Origin: Bacillota bacterium
GTDB taxonomy: Bacteria > Bacillota > Clostridia > Lachnospirales > Lachnospiraceae
DNA length: 64,000 nucleotides
Assembly (NCBI GenBank): GCA_902363515.1
Contig: CABJAN010000002.1
Coordinates: forward strand, 124,001 to 188,000
Direction: 5' to 3'
Position numbers and translations under genes: made by a program. Shown here piece by piece: positions 8,360 through 15,941 of the stretch (the stretch's first letter is position 1; every line of letters starts with the position of its first letter). A model generated the notes under the pieces. That model saw nothing but the letters and a program-made list of their open reading frames with translations. It was not told the DNA's origin and ran no database searches.

Positions 8360-8737
8360 CTAAAATAGTAATTTCATCAATATATTCCCATTTTCTTCTA
8401 TATATTTCACTACTCTATCTATATTTCCATTTTCGTATTCATCATGTGTTAATTTGAAACACTCATCCTTACTAACACTGCTATAGTCTATATACCTAGC
8501 AATATCTTCTGGAATTAAAAACAAATTTACTCCTTCTCGTTTCAGCGATTGTAAATCGCCATGATTGACATCAACAATTACTTCCGTTTTCCAATTTTTC
8601 GTTTTAATTACAGACTGTAAATTCTCTTTTAATACAGTACTTCTCTTTTTTTTAAAAATATTAAAATGCCCATCATGTCCAACCTGTGAATTTCTCCCAT
8701 TAGTTACATAAGGTACAATGGCTATTTTTTTTATCAT
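8360..8737 (-). CDS. Hypothetical protein, 125 aa
   Basis: The ATG at 8737 has AAGGAGGA 7-8 bases upstream. The protein is soluble, begins with a hydrophobic strand (IKKIAIVPYVT), and is rich in Lys, Asp and Asn, with a second strand-like segment VNLFLIPEDIA in the middle. No catalytic motif was recognised. Its low GC matches the surrounding accessory stretch. Confidence 0.6.
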   Translation of the reverse strand: MIKKIAIVPYVTNGRNSQVGHDGHFNIFKKKRSTVLKENLQSVIKTKNWKTEVIVDVNHGDLQSLKREGVNLFLIPEDIARYIDYSSVSKDECFKLTHDEYENGNIDRVVKYIEENGNILMKLLF

Positions 8738-8786
8738 TAGCTTGTCCTCCTTTTCCACTTCCTATAACTTCCAGTTTTTCTCCTAT

Positions 8787-9113
8787 TTACCAACGTTTCA
8801 TATTTCTTTCAAATTTACTAATATATGCCTGTTTCAATTCGTCTGTTGTTATTCCGTAGCATAACATCACATCATTATAATACATTAGTACATCAGCCAT
8901 CTCTTCTATGAGATTTTTTTTCAGCAACTCATCGGTTGATGCTTTATTTCCGCCATTCTTTTTTACAATATCAATGACCTCTCCGATTTCACCAATCATC
9001 CATAACAATTTATTTTTACCTGTTTCTGCATCTATCGGTTCCCACTTGTCTTTATACTTTTCTTGCAATTCCTTCTGCATTTTTTGCATCTCATTAACAC
9101 CAAAATCTACCAC
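8787..9113 (-). CDS. MazG-like nucleotide pyrophosphohydrolase
   Basis: A short all-alpha NTP pyrophosphohydrolase-type protein: WMIGEIGEVIDIVKK followed by EEMADVLMYYNDVM reproduces the ExxE...ExxD metal-binding pattern of MazG/phosphoribosyl-ATP pyrophosphatase folds. I choose the GTG at 9113 (108 residues), which has GAGGTGA five bases upstream. The frame is open to 9209 but would then overlap the next gene. An ATG at 9089 is also possible. A house-cleaning role on non-canonical nucleotides is inferred. Confidence 0.72.
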   Translation of the reverse strand: MVDFGVNEMQKMQKELQEKYKDKWEPIDAETGKNKLLWMIGEIGEVIDIVKKNGGNKASTDELLKKNLIEEMADVLMYYNDVMLCYGITTDELKQAYISKFERNMKRW

Positions 9114-9153
9114 TCTGTTCACCTCATTAATCTCAAAAAGACATTTTAAACGT

Positions 9154-9486
9154 TTATTCCTTGATAAAGGTTTTGTCCCTTTCAGGTATTCCCGCCTCAT
9201 CTGAAACATAGCGTTCCACCCTCATATGTAGGTCATATTTTTCTCGTAAATCCAGTATCTTCTTCATTACCGTCGAATGGTGATGTAAATCTAATGCCTC
9301 CTGATTTTTCCATTTATCAATTAAAAGTATGGTCTCCTGATCTTCCATTGGAAGGAAATATTCATATTGCAAATTACCATCTTTTGCACGAATATCTTCT
9401 ACAACTCCCTTTGCAATCATCTCTTCAGCAAATTTTCTGGCATTTCCATTTAAACCGGTATAATAAATATTGATTGTAATAGCCAT
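9154..9486 (-). CDS. Antibiotic biosynthesis monooxygenase (ABM) domain protein
   Basis: 110 residues with the ferredoxin-like ABM fold pattern: INIYYTGLNG at the start, LQYEYFLPMEDQETILLIDKWKN in the middle, and the His cluster ALDLHHHSTVM, as in YgiN-type putative quinol monooxygenases. It lies 17 bp downstream of the S66 peptidase gene and is probably co-transcribed with it. The substrate is unknown. Confidence 0.8.
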   Translation of the reverse strand: MAITINIYYTGLNGNARKFAEEMIAKGVVEDIRAKDGNLQYEYFLPMEDQETILLIDKWKNQEALDLHHHSTVMKKILDLREKYDLHMRVERYVSDEAGIPERDKTFIKE

Positions 9487-9503
9487 ATGTATCTCTCCTT
9501 ATT

Positions 9504-10502
9504 TTATTTCAATGGTGACTCTAAAAGTTTCACAGTCTTATCTGTTGCGTTTAATTCCACTTGGCAACCAATAGGCATGGTAAACATAGGATGTGTATGG
9601 CAACAGTCAAATTCTGCTAAAAATGGAATCTGACAGTTATTTAATACTTCCAATAAAATTTCATAGGGTTTTCTGCCTGTTCCGTTATCATCAAATTTCT
9701 CATGTTTTCCAAGAATGATGCCGCTAATTTTATCAAGTACACCTGCTAGTTTTAACATGGAAAAGGTGCGCTCAATAGTGCAGGCATCTTTTAGAGAATC
9801 TTCTATAAGAAGAATATCTCCTTTCCTTATTTCCGGCATATATTCTGTTCCAAAAAAACCTTCCATGGTATTTAGATTTCCGCCAATCAACCGCCCTTTG
9901 CAAACGCCAGGGAGCACGCAAACCCAGTCATTTTCCCACTCTTCTTTTGCCCTATCCTGTTTACTCCAATCAATAAATTCATCTGTCCACACCGACGGCA
10001 TTTGATATGTATACGGGAAAGACAAATCATGGCAGAAAACCTCTTGAAAAGAATCAAATGTCCAATCTACAAAAGGTGGAAGTTCTCCAAAAGAAGAGGC
10101 TAGCGCCGGACCATAAAAAGTAATAAGACCAGTCTTTGCATAGATTGCCAGTAATAATGCTGTGGTATCCGAATAACCCACAATAATTTTAGGGTGTTTC
10201 TTCAAATAATCATAATCAATATAAGGCAAAATAGAGTTTGTATTATTTCCGCCAATAGCTGCCATAAGTATCTTTACTTCTTCATTGTATAGAAGCTGGT
10301 TAAATTCATTGGCACGCTCTTGAATACTTCCTGAACGATAAAAATCTTGTTTCCCATAAAGAGCTCCATCTATTATGTGAAAACCTTTGTTTGTTAAATA
10401 TTCTTTTCCCCTGTTATATCTTACAGGCACAGTGGCTGAGACAGGGGAAGAGGATGAAAAAATACCGATTGTAGAATCCTTTTTTACCTTATTTGCTTTC
10501 AT
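9504..10502 (-). CDS. S66-family LD-carboxypeptidase / MccF-like protein
   Basis: About 332 residues. The S66 nucleophile elbow is seen in IVGYSDTTALL, with YGPALASSFGE downstream and the Glu/His parts of the triad expected in the C-terminal half (LLIEDSL; CDCCHTHPMF region). Family members cleave muropeptide L,D-bonds or, as MccF, inactivate microcin C-type peptides by amide hydrolysis. There is no signal peptide, so a cytoplasmic role fits. The ATG at 10502 is preferred: AGGAG is 9-10 bases away, while a GTG at 10514 overlaps that site. Confidence 0.85.
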   Translation of the reverse strand: MKANKVKKDSTIGIFSSSSPVSATVPVRYNRGKEYLTNKGFHIIDGALYGKQDFYRSGSIQERANEFNQLLYNEEVKILMAAIGGNNTNSILPYIDYDYLKKHPKIIVGYSDTTALLLAIYAKTGLITFYGPALASSFGELPPFVDWTFDSFQEVFCHDLSFPYTYQMPSVWTDEFIDWSKQDRAKEEWENDWVCVLPGVCKGRLIGGNLNTMEGFFGTEYMPEIRKGDILLIEDSLKDACTIERTFSMLKLAGVLDKISGIILGKHEKFDDNGTGRKPYEILLEVLNNCQIPFLAEFDCCHTHPMFTMPIGCQVELNATDKTVKLLESPLK

Positions 10503-10523
10503 ATTATGTATCACTCCTTAAAC

Positions 10524-10937
10524 CTATATTACCATTACGAATGTTCCAATTCCAATGAGTATGCACCCTACCAAAGATTTCACCGTAAATTGCTCGTGTA
10601 GCAAGAAAAAAGCTAAAATCATGGTAAGGACTATACTCAACTTGTCAATGGGAACAACTTTTGATACATCTCCCATTTGTAATGCTCTATAATAACACAG
10701 CCAGGAAGCACCTGTTGCCAAACCAGACAAAATCAAAAATACCCAGCTTTTCTTACTGATTTCTGAAATGCCGCTTTGTGTATTTGTAAGAAAAACCATC
10801 CCCCATGCCATAATTACTACAACAACAGTCCGAATGGCCGTTGCAAGGTTTGAATTCACACCATCAATTCCCATTTTTGCCAGTATAGATGTGAGTGCTG
10901 CAAAGATTGCAGACAAGAGCGCAAATACAAGCCACAT
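10524..10937 (-). CDS. Short EamA-type membrane protein, copy 2
   Basis: 137 residues, about 14 substitutions relative to the copy at 7389-7805, nearly all conservative and spread over the length. It has the same single EamA domain of about five helices. GGGAG lies 11-15 bases before the ATG. With its twin it could form a hetero- or homodimeric transporter, but no substrate can be inferred. Confidence 0.82.
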   Translation of the reverse strand: MWLVFALLSAIFAALTSILAKMGIDGVNSNLATAIRTVVVVIMAWGMVFLTNTQSGISEISKKSWVFLILSGLATGASWLCYYRALQMGDVSKVVPIDKLSIVLTMILAFFLLHEQFTVKSLVGCILIGIGTFVMVI

Positions 10938-11017
10938 GACACATCATCTCCCTACTTCTTTTATAATTTTTTCCATATAACTTCCCCGCAATGCGGACAC
11001 CTTTGTGAAATTTGTCT

Positions 11018-11662
11018 TTATCCCCAATATGGCATAATCAGCTGATACACAAATGCTATCACAACGGATAATCCTATTTCCATAGCATATTCTTTCGGTT
11101 TTCTTCTCAAAAGTATTACACTCATGATCCACGTAAGCACTTCTAAAAAGTGATACATATAAAACCCCTGGGTGATACTTAGATGAAATGCCTGTGCAAG
11201 TAAAACACCCATAATCATACTTGATATGAATATTGCAATGATACCCTTCCCTTTTGCGTACCAACATACATATGCCATAAAAAAGGTAGCAAAAGAAATC
11301 ACAATCCATATCATCATATAGGTTTTCGGCAAGAAACCCAAAATGTAATTGCAATAGAGATAATATCCTGCCAGCATACTGATAAAGAAAAAGAAGGTGT
11401 TAATAGCAGCTCTCAATGGAGATTTTGCATACACAGAAATTATGGTTACCAATAAAATCCATATTGCCAATCGTCCAAAATAGTTTCCAATATCCAGTTG
11501 CTGCATTACTACTGGCAAAGCATTTGCAGCGGTACCATCTATCCATTTCTGCAAAACACCAAGTACAAGCCCAAACAGGATGATTCCGATTGTTTCCGCT
11601 ATTTGCTTATTTAATGGAATATCTGTTCTTGGTTTTCTAATCTTTTCAAGAAATGATTTCAT
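11018..11662 (-). CDS. Multi-pass membrane protein, unknown function
   Basis: 214 residues. A charged N-terminus (KSFLEKIRKPRTDIP) is followed by six or seven hydrophobic segments and little soluble sequence. It resembles the uncharacterised DUF6518-type small membrane proteins in general layout, but this is a weak comparison. It is in the minus-strand accessory run upstream of EamA copy 2. Confidence 0.65.
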   Translation of the reverse strand: MKSFLEKIRKPRTDIPLNKQIAETIGIILFGLVLGVLQKWIDGTAANALPVVMQQLDIGNYFGRLAIWILLVTIISVYAKSPLRAAINTFFFFISMLAGYYLYCNYILGFLPKTYMMIWIVISFATFFMAYVCWYAKGKGIIAIFISSMIMGVLLAQAFHLSITQGFYMYHFLEVLTWIMSVILLRRKPKEYAMEIGLSVVIAFVYQLIMPYWG

Positions 11663-11808
11663 TTTTCATATCTCCTGCTTCATATACAATGTCACCATTA
11701 AAATACATTGATAATGACCTCTTCGTGTCCTCAAAAGTCTCTTTACCGGAATTTCTTTCTATATAAACTTACTGAGTGATTTCAAATTCTGCATAGTAAA
11801 TTGCTATA

Positions 11809-12297
11809 TCATAATCCCCAGTTTTTTTCAAGAAGAACAAATTCAGGTGGAAAATAGGAAGAAAGCGATTTTTCTTCCTCTGTAAGTTCAAGATATCTCA
11901 ATGTTTGATTACATAACTCAGATCTCTTGCGTGTAATACCGTTATAAGTAACCATTTCATCTGTTTTTTCTGCTTTCTTAACAATTTTTATATCATAAAC
12001 CTCGCTAATCTGTGCCGGATCACTTTCTGCAATTTCCTCGTCATATTCAATTTTAACAATATCTCCAACTCTTGGTTTTAATGATGATTCAAGATTTTCT
12101 ATAGGAATTGTAATTTGGTCTGCACTTTTTAATTCTTGACCTCCTTCTACAGGACACACCAAATAATAACTGTCAGAAATCTCCAATATCTCTGCTTCAA
12201 ATGTTACACTGGATACATCTCCAACGGATTTTTTATCACATCCAACTAAAGTCCACACAATTACAAGAAAAAATAGAAAGGCTACTAACCTTTTCAT
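11809..12297 (-). CDS. Putative lipoprotein
   Basis: The ATG at 12297 has GGGAGGTG six bases upstream. The protein (about 162 residues) starts MKRLVAFLFFLVIVWTLVGC, a lipoprotein signal peptide whose lipobox ends in Cys20. The mature part has a small beta-rich domain (VTFEAEILEISDSYYLV... VGDIVKIEYDE) resembling the DUF3221-type OB-like fold found in Bacillus and Clostridia lipoproteins. No enzyme motif is present. Exported and membrane-anchored by inference. Confidence 0.72.
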   Translation of the reverse strand: MKRLVAFLFFLVIVWTLVGCDKKSVGDVSSVTFEAEILEISDSYYLVCPVEGGQELKSADQITIPIENLESSLKPRVGDIVKIEYDEEIAESDPAQISEVYDIKIVKKAEKTDEMVTYNGITRKRSELCNQTLRYLELTEEEKSLSSYFPPEFVLLEKNWGL

Positions 12298-12355
12298 AGC
12301 AACACCTCCCAGATTCAAATTCTCGCATGATTTCAATCTTTTTGTAAGGTAGAAA

Positions 12356-12832
12356 TTATATACTATATTTTTTAGCTTTCTTTCCACTAAGAAAACCGAA
12401 ACAAAAAACTGCCATCATATAACCAACAGCAAGAACCTGCAAAGCAGCCATACTTTTCTTTCCTACATAATTTGGTTGGGTTTCAAAAAGTACTGCAATC
12501 TTTGCCAATAAATATGTTGGGGCAGCAGCAGAAAACATCTGAGAAATGCTTGCCAAAGTAAGGTTGATTGTTGCCTCTGTCTTCAGAAAAAACTGCCACA
12601 AATAAATCAACAGGGAAATCACTCCCGTTGCATTGCCAATCAATAGAGCTGGTACGGTTTTCCAGGTGCTTAAGGCATACTGTCTGCCCAAATAGAACCA
12701 AAAAACCGTTGTAAATAAAGGCAAAACATAAAAAATGATGCTACCAATTACCGGAAGCCTTATTGAGATATTCACAAGATATCCAACCAGACAAGGAACA
12801 AAAGTTAATAACACCAAACAAATCTTTTTCAT
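12356..12832 (-). CDS. Membrane protein, unknown function
   Basis: About 158 residues from the ATG at 12832, which has AGGAGG upstream. There are four hydrophobic helices and a basic C-terminal tail (SGKKAKKYS). No family was recognised. It lies between a lipoprotein gene and an XRE regulator whose neighbours it may serve. Confidence 0.65.
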   Translation of the reverse strand: MKKICLVLLTFVPCLVGYLVNISIRLPVIGSIIFYVLPLFTTVFWFYLGRQYALSTWKTVPALLIGNATGVISLLIYLWQFFLKTEATINLTLASISQMFSAAAPTYLLAKIAVLFETQPNYVGKKSMAALQVLAVGYMMAVFCFGFLSGKKAKKYSI

Positions 12833-12882
12833 ACACACCCTCCTCCTTAATAAACAATCTCTCCGATTCCTGAATCGAAACT

Positions 12883-13368
12883 TTACTCTGCTTTTCTATT
12901 TTTTAGCTTATTTATAACAGTTCTAACTCCCACTGTTACAAATGAAATGAATCCACAGAATATCAAGAAAAACCCGCTTGGTATCAGGAAGAAATTCTCA
13001 TGTAAAATTCCCTGGGCATCTATATACTCTACGGACATTCCTTTTATAAAGAGAAGCATGATTCCTATTAGAAGCAGAACTCCACCCACCACAGAGGATA
13101 TCATATTATATTTTGCCCTTCTTGTTTCACTTCCATCTTTAATTACTTTTTCTGTCATGTTATTCATCTGATTATCTCCTTTGATTAATTGATCCAGAGA
13201 TATTTGAAATACATCTGACATCAAAATTAACATCCCTATATCTGGCAGATTTTTATTATTCTCCCAGTTGGAAACTGCTTGTCTGCTGACATTTAGTTTC
13301 ATAGCAAATTGTTCTTGTGTCAAATTTGCATTTTTTCGAATACTTTTAATTTGTTCTCCAAAATTCAT
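12883..13368 (-). CDS. XRE-family regulator with C-terminal membrane domain
   Basis: From the ATG at 13368 (GGAGG 8-12 bases upstream) the protein has about 161 residues. Residues 1-65 are a helix-turn-helix of the Cro/CI type (QEQFAMKLNVSRQAVSNWEN). After a polar linker come two membrane helices, separated by VEYIDAQGILHENFFLIPSG, the pattern of DUF3955. A membrane-tethered transcription factor sensing envelope conditions is the likely role; its target is not visible. Confidence 0.83.
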   Translation of the reverse strand: MNFGEQIKSIRKNANLTQEQFAMKLNVSRQAVSNWENNKNLPDIGMLILMSDVFQISLDQLIKGDNQMNNMTEKVIKDGSETRRAKYNMISSVVGGVLLLIGIMLLFIKGMSVEYIDAQGILHENFFLIPSGFFLIFCGFISFVTVGVRTVINKLKNRKAE

Positions 13369-13469
13369 ATTTCTTACCTCCGTTTTCTCAGTGTATCTAT
13401 CCAAGGAGATTTTTTCAAGAAAGTGGTTCTTTCCTATAGCAAAACCTGACGCAAGGGGCTCTTGCATAC

Positions 13470-13526
13470 CTATATTGGAGTCCCAACTTCAATCAAATTG
13501 CCATCTAAATCATAAAAGCGAACTAC
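13470..13526 (-). pseudogene. C-terminal remnant of a glyoxalase/VOC-family gene
   Basis: In the frame ending at the TAG at 13470-13472 the sequence reads VVRFYDLDGNLIEVGTPI, which is the characteristic last strand of glyoxalase/bleomycin-resistance proteins, including the metal-binding Glu. Nothing of the rest of such a gene precedes it. The upstream sequence belongs to a truncated phosphatase, so a deletion has joined the two. Confidence 0.7.
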
Positions 13527-13899
13527 TTTTTGTCACTATTTGACGATACAGGAATCCCAATTTAGGAATAGCCGCAAGAATTTGTTCTTCATTCAAACTC
13601 TTTTCATGGGAAATACCTGCCATGCTTTCATCAAAAATTGGAATAAACTGATATTCTACATTGGGTATGAACACATCCGGTTTTTCTTTTCTCTCCATTT
13701 CTGTTCGTAGGTCAATAATCTTCGCAATGTGATACTGTTTCTGTAACATTTCCTTGTCCATTTCCGTTGCATCTGCCAAATTTGCAGAGCGAAGCAGCCG
13801 TCCAGAAGAAATCATTTCTCCATGTGCATTTAACAATCCGCCCATATCCCTGGCATTCCATATTTTTTCAAACTTTATTTTTCTACTGCTCATTTTCAT
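13510..13899 (-). pseudogene. Truncated tyrosine-phosphatase gene (N-terminal half)
   Basis: The readable ~129 residues match the N-terminal half of Y_phosphatase3-type protein tyrosine/serine phosphatases: FEKIWNARDMGG, SGRLLRSANLADAT, KIIDLRTEMER, and LYRQIV near the break. The catalytic HCxxGKDRTG loop is absent, because the frame changes to a VOC-gene tail at about 13527-13535 and stops. It cannot be an active phosphatase. Confidence 0.8.
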
Positions 13900-13980
13900 C
13901 ACTTTTTATCTCTTCTAATATCTCATTTTACACTATTTTTCACTATATGTACTCTTTCTGAATAAAAACAGGAAGCCTTT

Positions 13981-14400
13981 CTACTCTTGTTTATCCTTAA
14001 AATCGTCTTTTCCCAGCAATGCTAATAAAAACGAAATTATAACAATAGAAATTGTTGTAGCCGACACAGATGACATGCAATTATCCACTGCTGTTAGCCC
14101 CAGACTTGTGGCGGTAGTATCTAAAATCAAATACAATACAAGTGCACATAATTTACTTATTCTTTTAAGCTCATACAATGCCTTTGGCAATGCCCCTGCT
14201 ACCAGATTCAGGGGATATGATATGACAGTTGCTATTGTAAAAAATAATACAATACTCCCTGCAGATTCATACTGAAATCCCAAAAATCTCATGATAGCGC
14301 CACACACCAGTGCAATAATGGAAAGCATCCCCATAAAAATCATTCCACAAATTATAAAAGTTTTCATTTTTTCTCTGTTGTCAATCCACCATTTTCTCAT
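13981..14400 (-). CDS. YrvL-family regulatory membrane protein
   Basis: 139 residues with four hydrophobic segments and the family pattern FLGFQYESAGSIVLFF, then VDNCMSSVSATT before the last helix. YrvL in Bacillus subtilis modulates the sigma-O system; the function here is unknown. The ribosome binding site is weak (GATGG). It follows a truncated acetyltransferase fragment by about 10 bp. Confidence 0.65.
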   Translation of the reverse strand: MRKWWIDNREKMKTFIICGMIFMGMLSIIALVCGAIMRFLGFQYESAGSIVLFFTIATVISYPLNLVAGALPKALYELKRISKLCALVLYLILDTTATSLGLTAVDNCMSSVSATTISIVIISFLLALLGKDDFKDKQE

Positions 14401-14409
14401 GATTCCATC

Positions 14410-14619
14410 TTATCTCTCCAGCACCTCTACCTTTTCAACTGCAACAACACTAAAATGCTCCTGCAAGGACTGGTCCCAGTTTTCCAAATCTACTTCTCCG
14501 GTAGCCCATACCTGTAACTGTTCTTTTGTGTAATCTTTTGCATTAACGGTATGGACTGTGTGATAAAACAAATCCGCTAATGATTTACAATCAGATGACT
14601 GGTACTTTCTAATCTTCAC
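14410..14619 (-). pseudogene. Truncated GNAT acetyltransferase (N-terminal fragment)
   Basis: From a GTG at 14619 (GGAG upstream) 69 residues read as the beginning of a common GNAT protein: KIRKYQSSDCKSLADLF, HTVNAKDYTKEQL and VWATGEVDLENW. The frame stops where the core GNAT strands and the acetyl-CoA loop (R/QxxGxG/A) should begin. A normal copy has about 150 residues, so this is a remnant. Confidence 0.75.
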
Positions 14620-14644
14620 TCTTTTTCTCCTTCTTTAACCTGTT

Positions 14645-15208
14645 TTATTCCAATATCTCCATTATTTTATTATACTTGTCCCAATAAAATTCTTTACTCA
14701 AATCAGACAATTTTTGAAAACTGCGTTCAAGTTTATTCTTTACAAACCCTTTACCTTCCTCAATATCAAGTCCTCTTCTAACATAAGCCAGATATAATAA
14801 ACCAGGTACATTATCAAAATGAGAAATAGCATCTGCATCTGCGACACATAGTTCTTCAAGTGTTAATTTATTATTTTTTACACTTCCTCTATGATTTAAT
14901 ATACACTTTTGAACTTTCTGAATCCTGCCTTCTTCATAGTCAAAACGTTGTAATATTTCTTCAGCAATCTGCGTTCCATAAATGTGATGTTCTGCATATA
15001 GGTTGTAATCCGTAACAGAAGCTATGTCATGTAACCATGCAGCAATAATAACAATTTCTATGTCCGCTCCATATTTTTTAGCCAATATCTCAGCATTCTT
15101 TGCTACCGATTCAATATGATAATAGCATCCCATACCAAAAAAGTTGGTTGGTAATTGGCATCTCCTTTTTACTTCTTTTTGCAGATAATCAATAATATCA
15201 TTCCGCAT
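14645..15208 (-). CDS. HD-domain phosphohydrolase
   Basis: 187 residues. The HD metal site is visible as YYHIESV (first His), AAWLHDIA (His-Asp pair), AEHHIYGTQIA (His pair) and VADADAISH (last Asp). This pattern is shared by small HD hydrolases acting on nucleotides or sugar phosphates; the substrate cannot be predicted. GAGGTGA lies directly upstream of the ATG. It is the only enzyme of this kind in the accessory stretch. Confidence 0.82.
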   Translation of the reverse strand: MRNDIIDYLQKEVKRRCQLPTNFFGMGCYYHIESVAKNAEILAKKYGADIEIVIIAAWLHDIASVTDYNLYAEHHIYGTQIAEEILQRFDYEEGRIQKVQKCILNHRGSVKNNKLTLEELCVADADAISHFDNVPGLLYLAYVRRGLDIEEGKGFVKNKLERSFQKLSDLSKEFYWDKYNKIMEILE

Positions 15209-15273
15209 ATTCTCACCTCAAAATCCATCTAATTCCTTATGCACATTTGCACCCTAAATGCCTCACCGCTTAT

Positions 15274-15741
15274 TTACCATACCTCTTCCTGGAATTCCTC
15301 TGCTTCGTTCTCTGAGATTTCCCTCTCTTCCCAGTAAGGTTCGCCATTTTTTATACCATGTTGCACTTTTGACGGAGCATCCAGATAATACCCCTCATAA
15401 TCGTAATCCAGGGTTTGGGAATGACGGATATACGCTGCCAGCTCATAAGCGGCTTCCTTTGAGTCGCTGTCCCGAATACCGCCAATAGCCGGACCGCTTC
15501 CGGCACAATACGCTTCCAATAACAGAGCATCTCCCTTTTCATTGATTGCCTTTATGACATAACGGAACTGATTCTCCAAATTATTCGTCATATAATCTGG
15601 CTCTCCAAATAAATGTTTTAATTGTCCCAATGCCAAAACATAATTTTTTTCAAAATTTTCATCAAACTCATATATAGAACAAATATTTGATGACGGCATA
15701 TAAAAATCCTTTGCAACATTTGCTTTTTCAAATCTATACAT
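15274..15741 (-). CDS. Hypothetical acidic protein, 155 aa
   Basis: A soluble, acidic protein (many Glu and Asp, including an acidic C-terminal tail EENEAEEFQEEVW-like) with many aromatic residues. The composition would suit an immunity or inhibitor protein, but no partner toxin is adjacent and I recognise no family. The start at 15741 has a GAGG-like site about 10 bases upstream. Confidence 0.6.
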   Translation of the reverse strand: MYRFEKANVAKDFYMPSSNICSIYEFDENFEKNYVLALGQLKHLFGEPDYMTNNLENQFRYVIKAINEKGDALLLEAYCAGSGPAIGGIRDSDSKEAAYELAAYIRHSQTLDYDYEGYYLDAPSKVQHGIKNGEPYWEEREISENEAEEFQEEVW

Positions 15742-15848
15742 CTTCCACTGACCTCGACATTCTTATCTTATTTTTTACATTATATCAGTTTCCAAAGGTC
15801 TTAACAATAAAAATGCTCTCTTCTTCGTTTTTCTTGATTCCAACCACA

Positions 15849-15918
15849 GAAAAAGCCCGGTCAAGAGCCTTGCCACACCATGAAGGATGGCGTTTTACAC
15901 TCTTGACCGAGCTTTTTC
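15849..15918. terminator. Strong bidirectional hairpin terminator
   Basis: AAAAAGC(C)CGGTCAAGAG at about 15850-15867 is complementary to CTCTTGACCG(A)GCTTTTT at 15900-15917, with runs of T at the end on both strands. It follows the last gene of the cobalamin-operon strand (15942-17477) and would end that long transcript. Confidence 0.85.
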
Positions 15919-15941
15919 TTTGCAACATCTTAATAAATTTT

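Noticed and set aside
10961..10999. Short CPHCGEVIWKKL reading on the minus strand before EamA copy 2
   Set aside because: It looks like the end of a zinc-ribbon protein, but a stop lies just upstream and only about 18 codons remain, too little to call a gene or a secure remnant.
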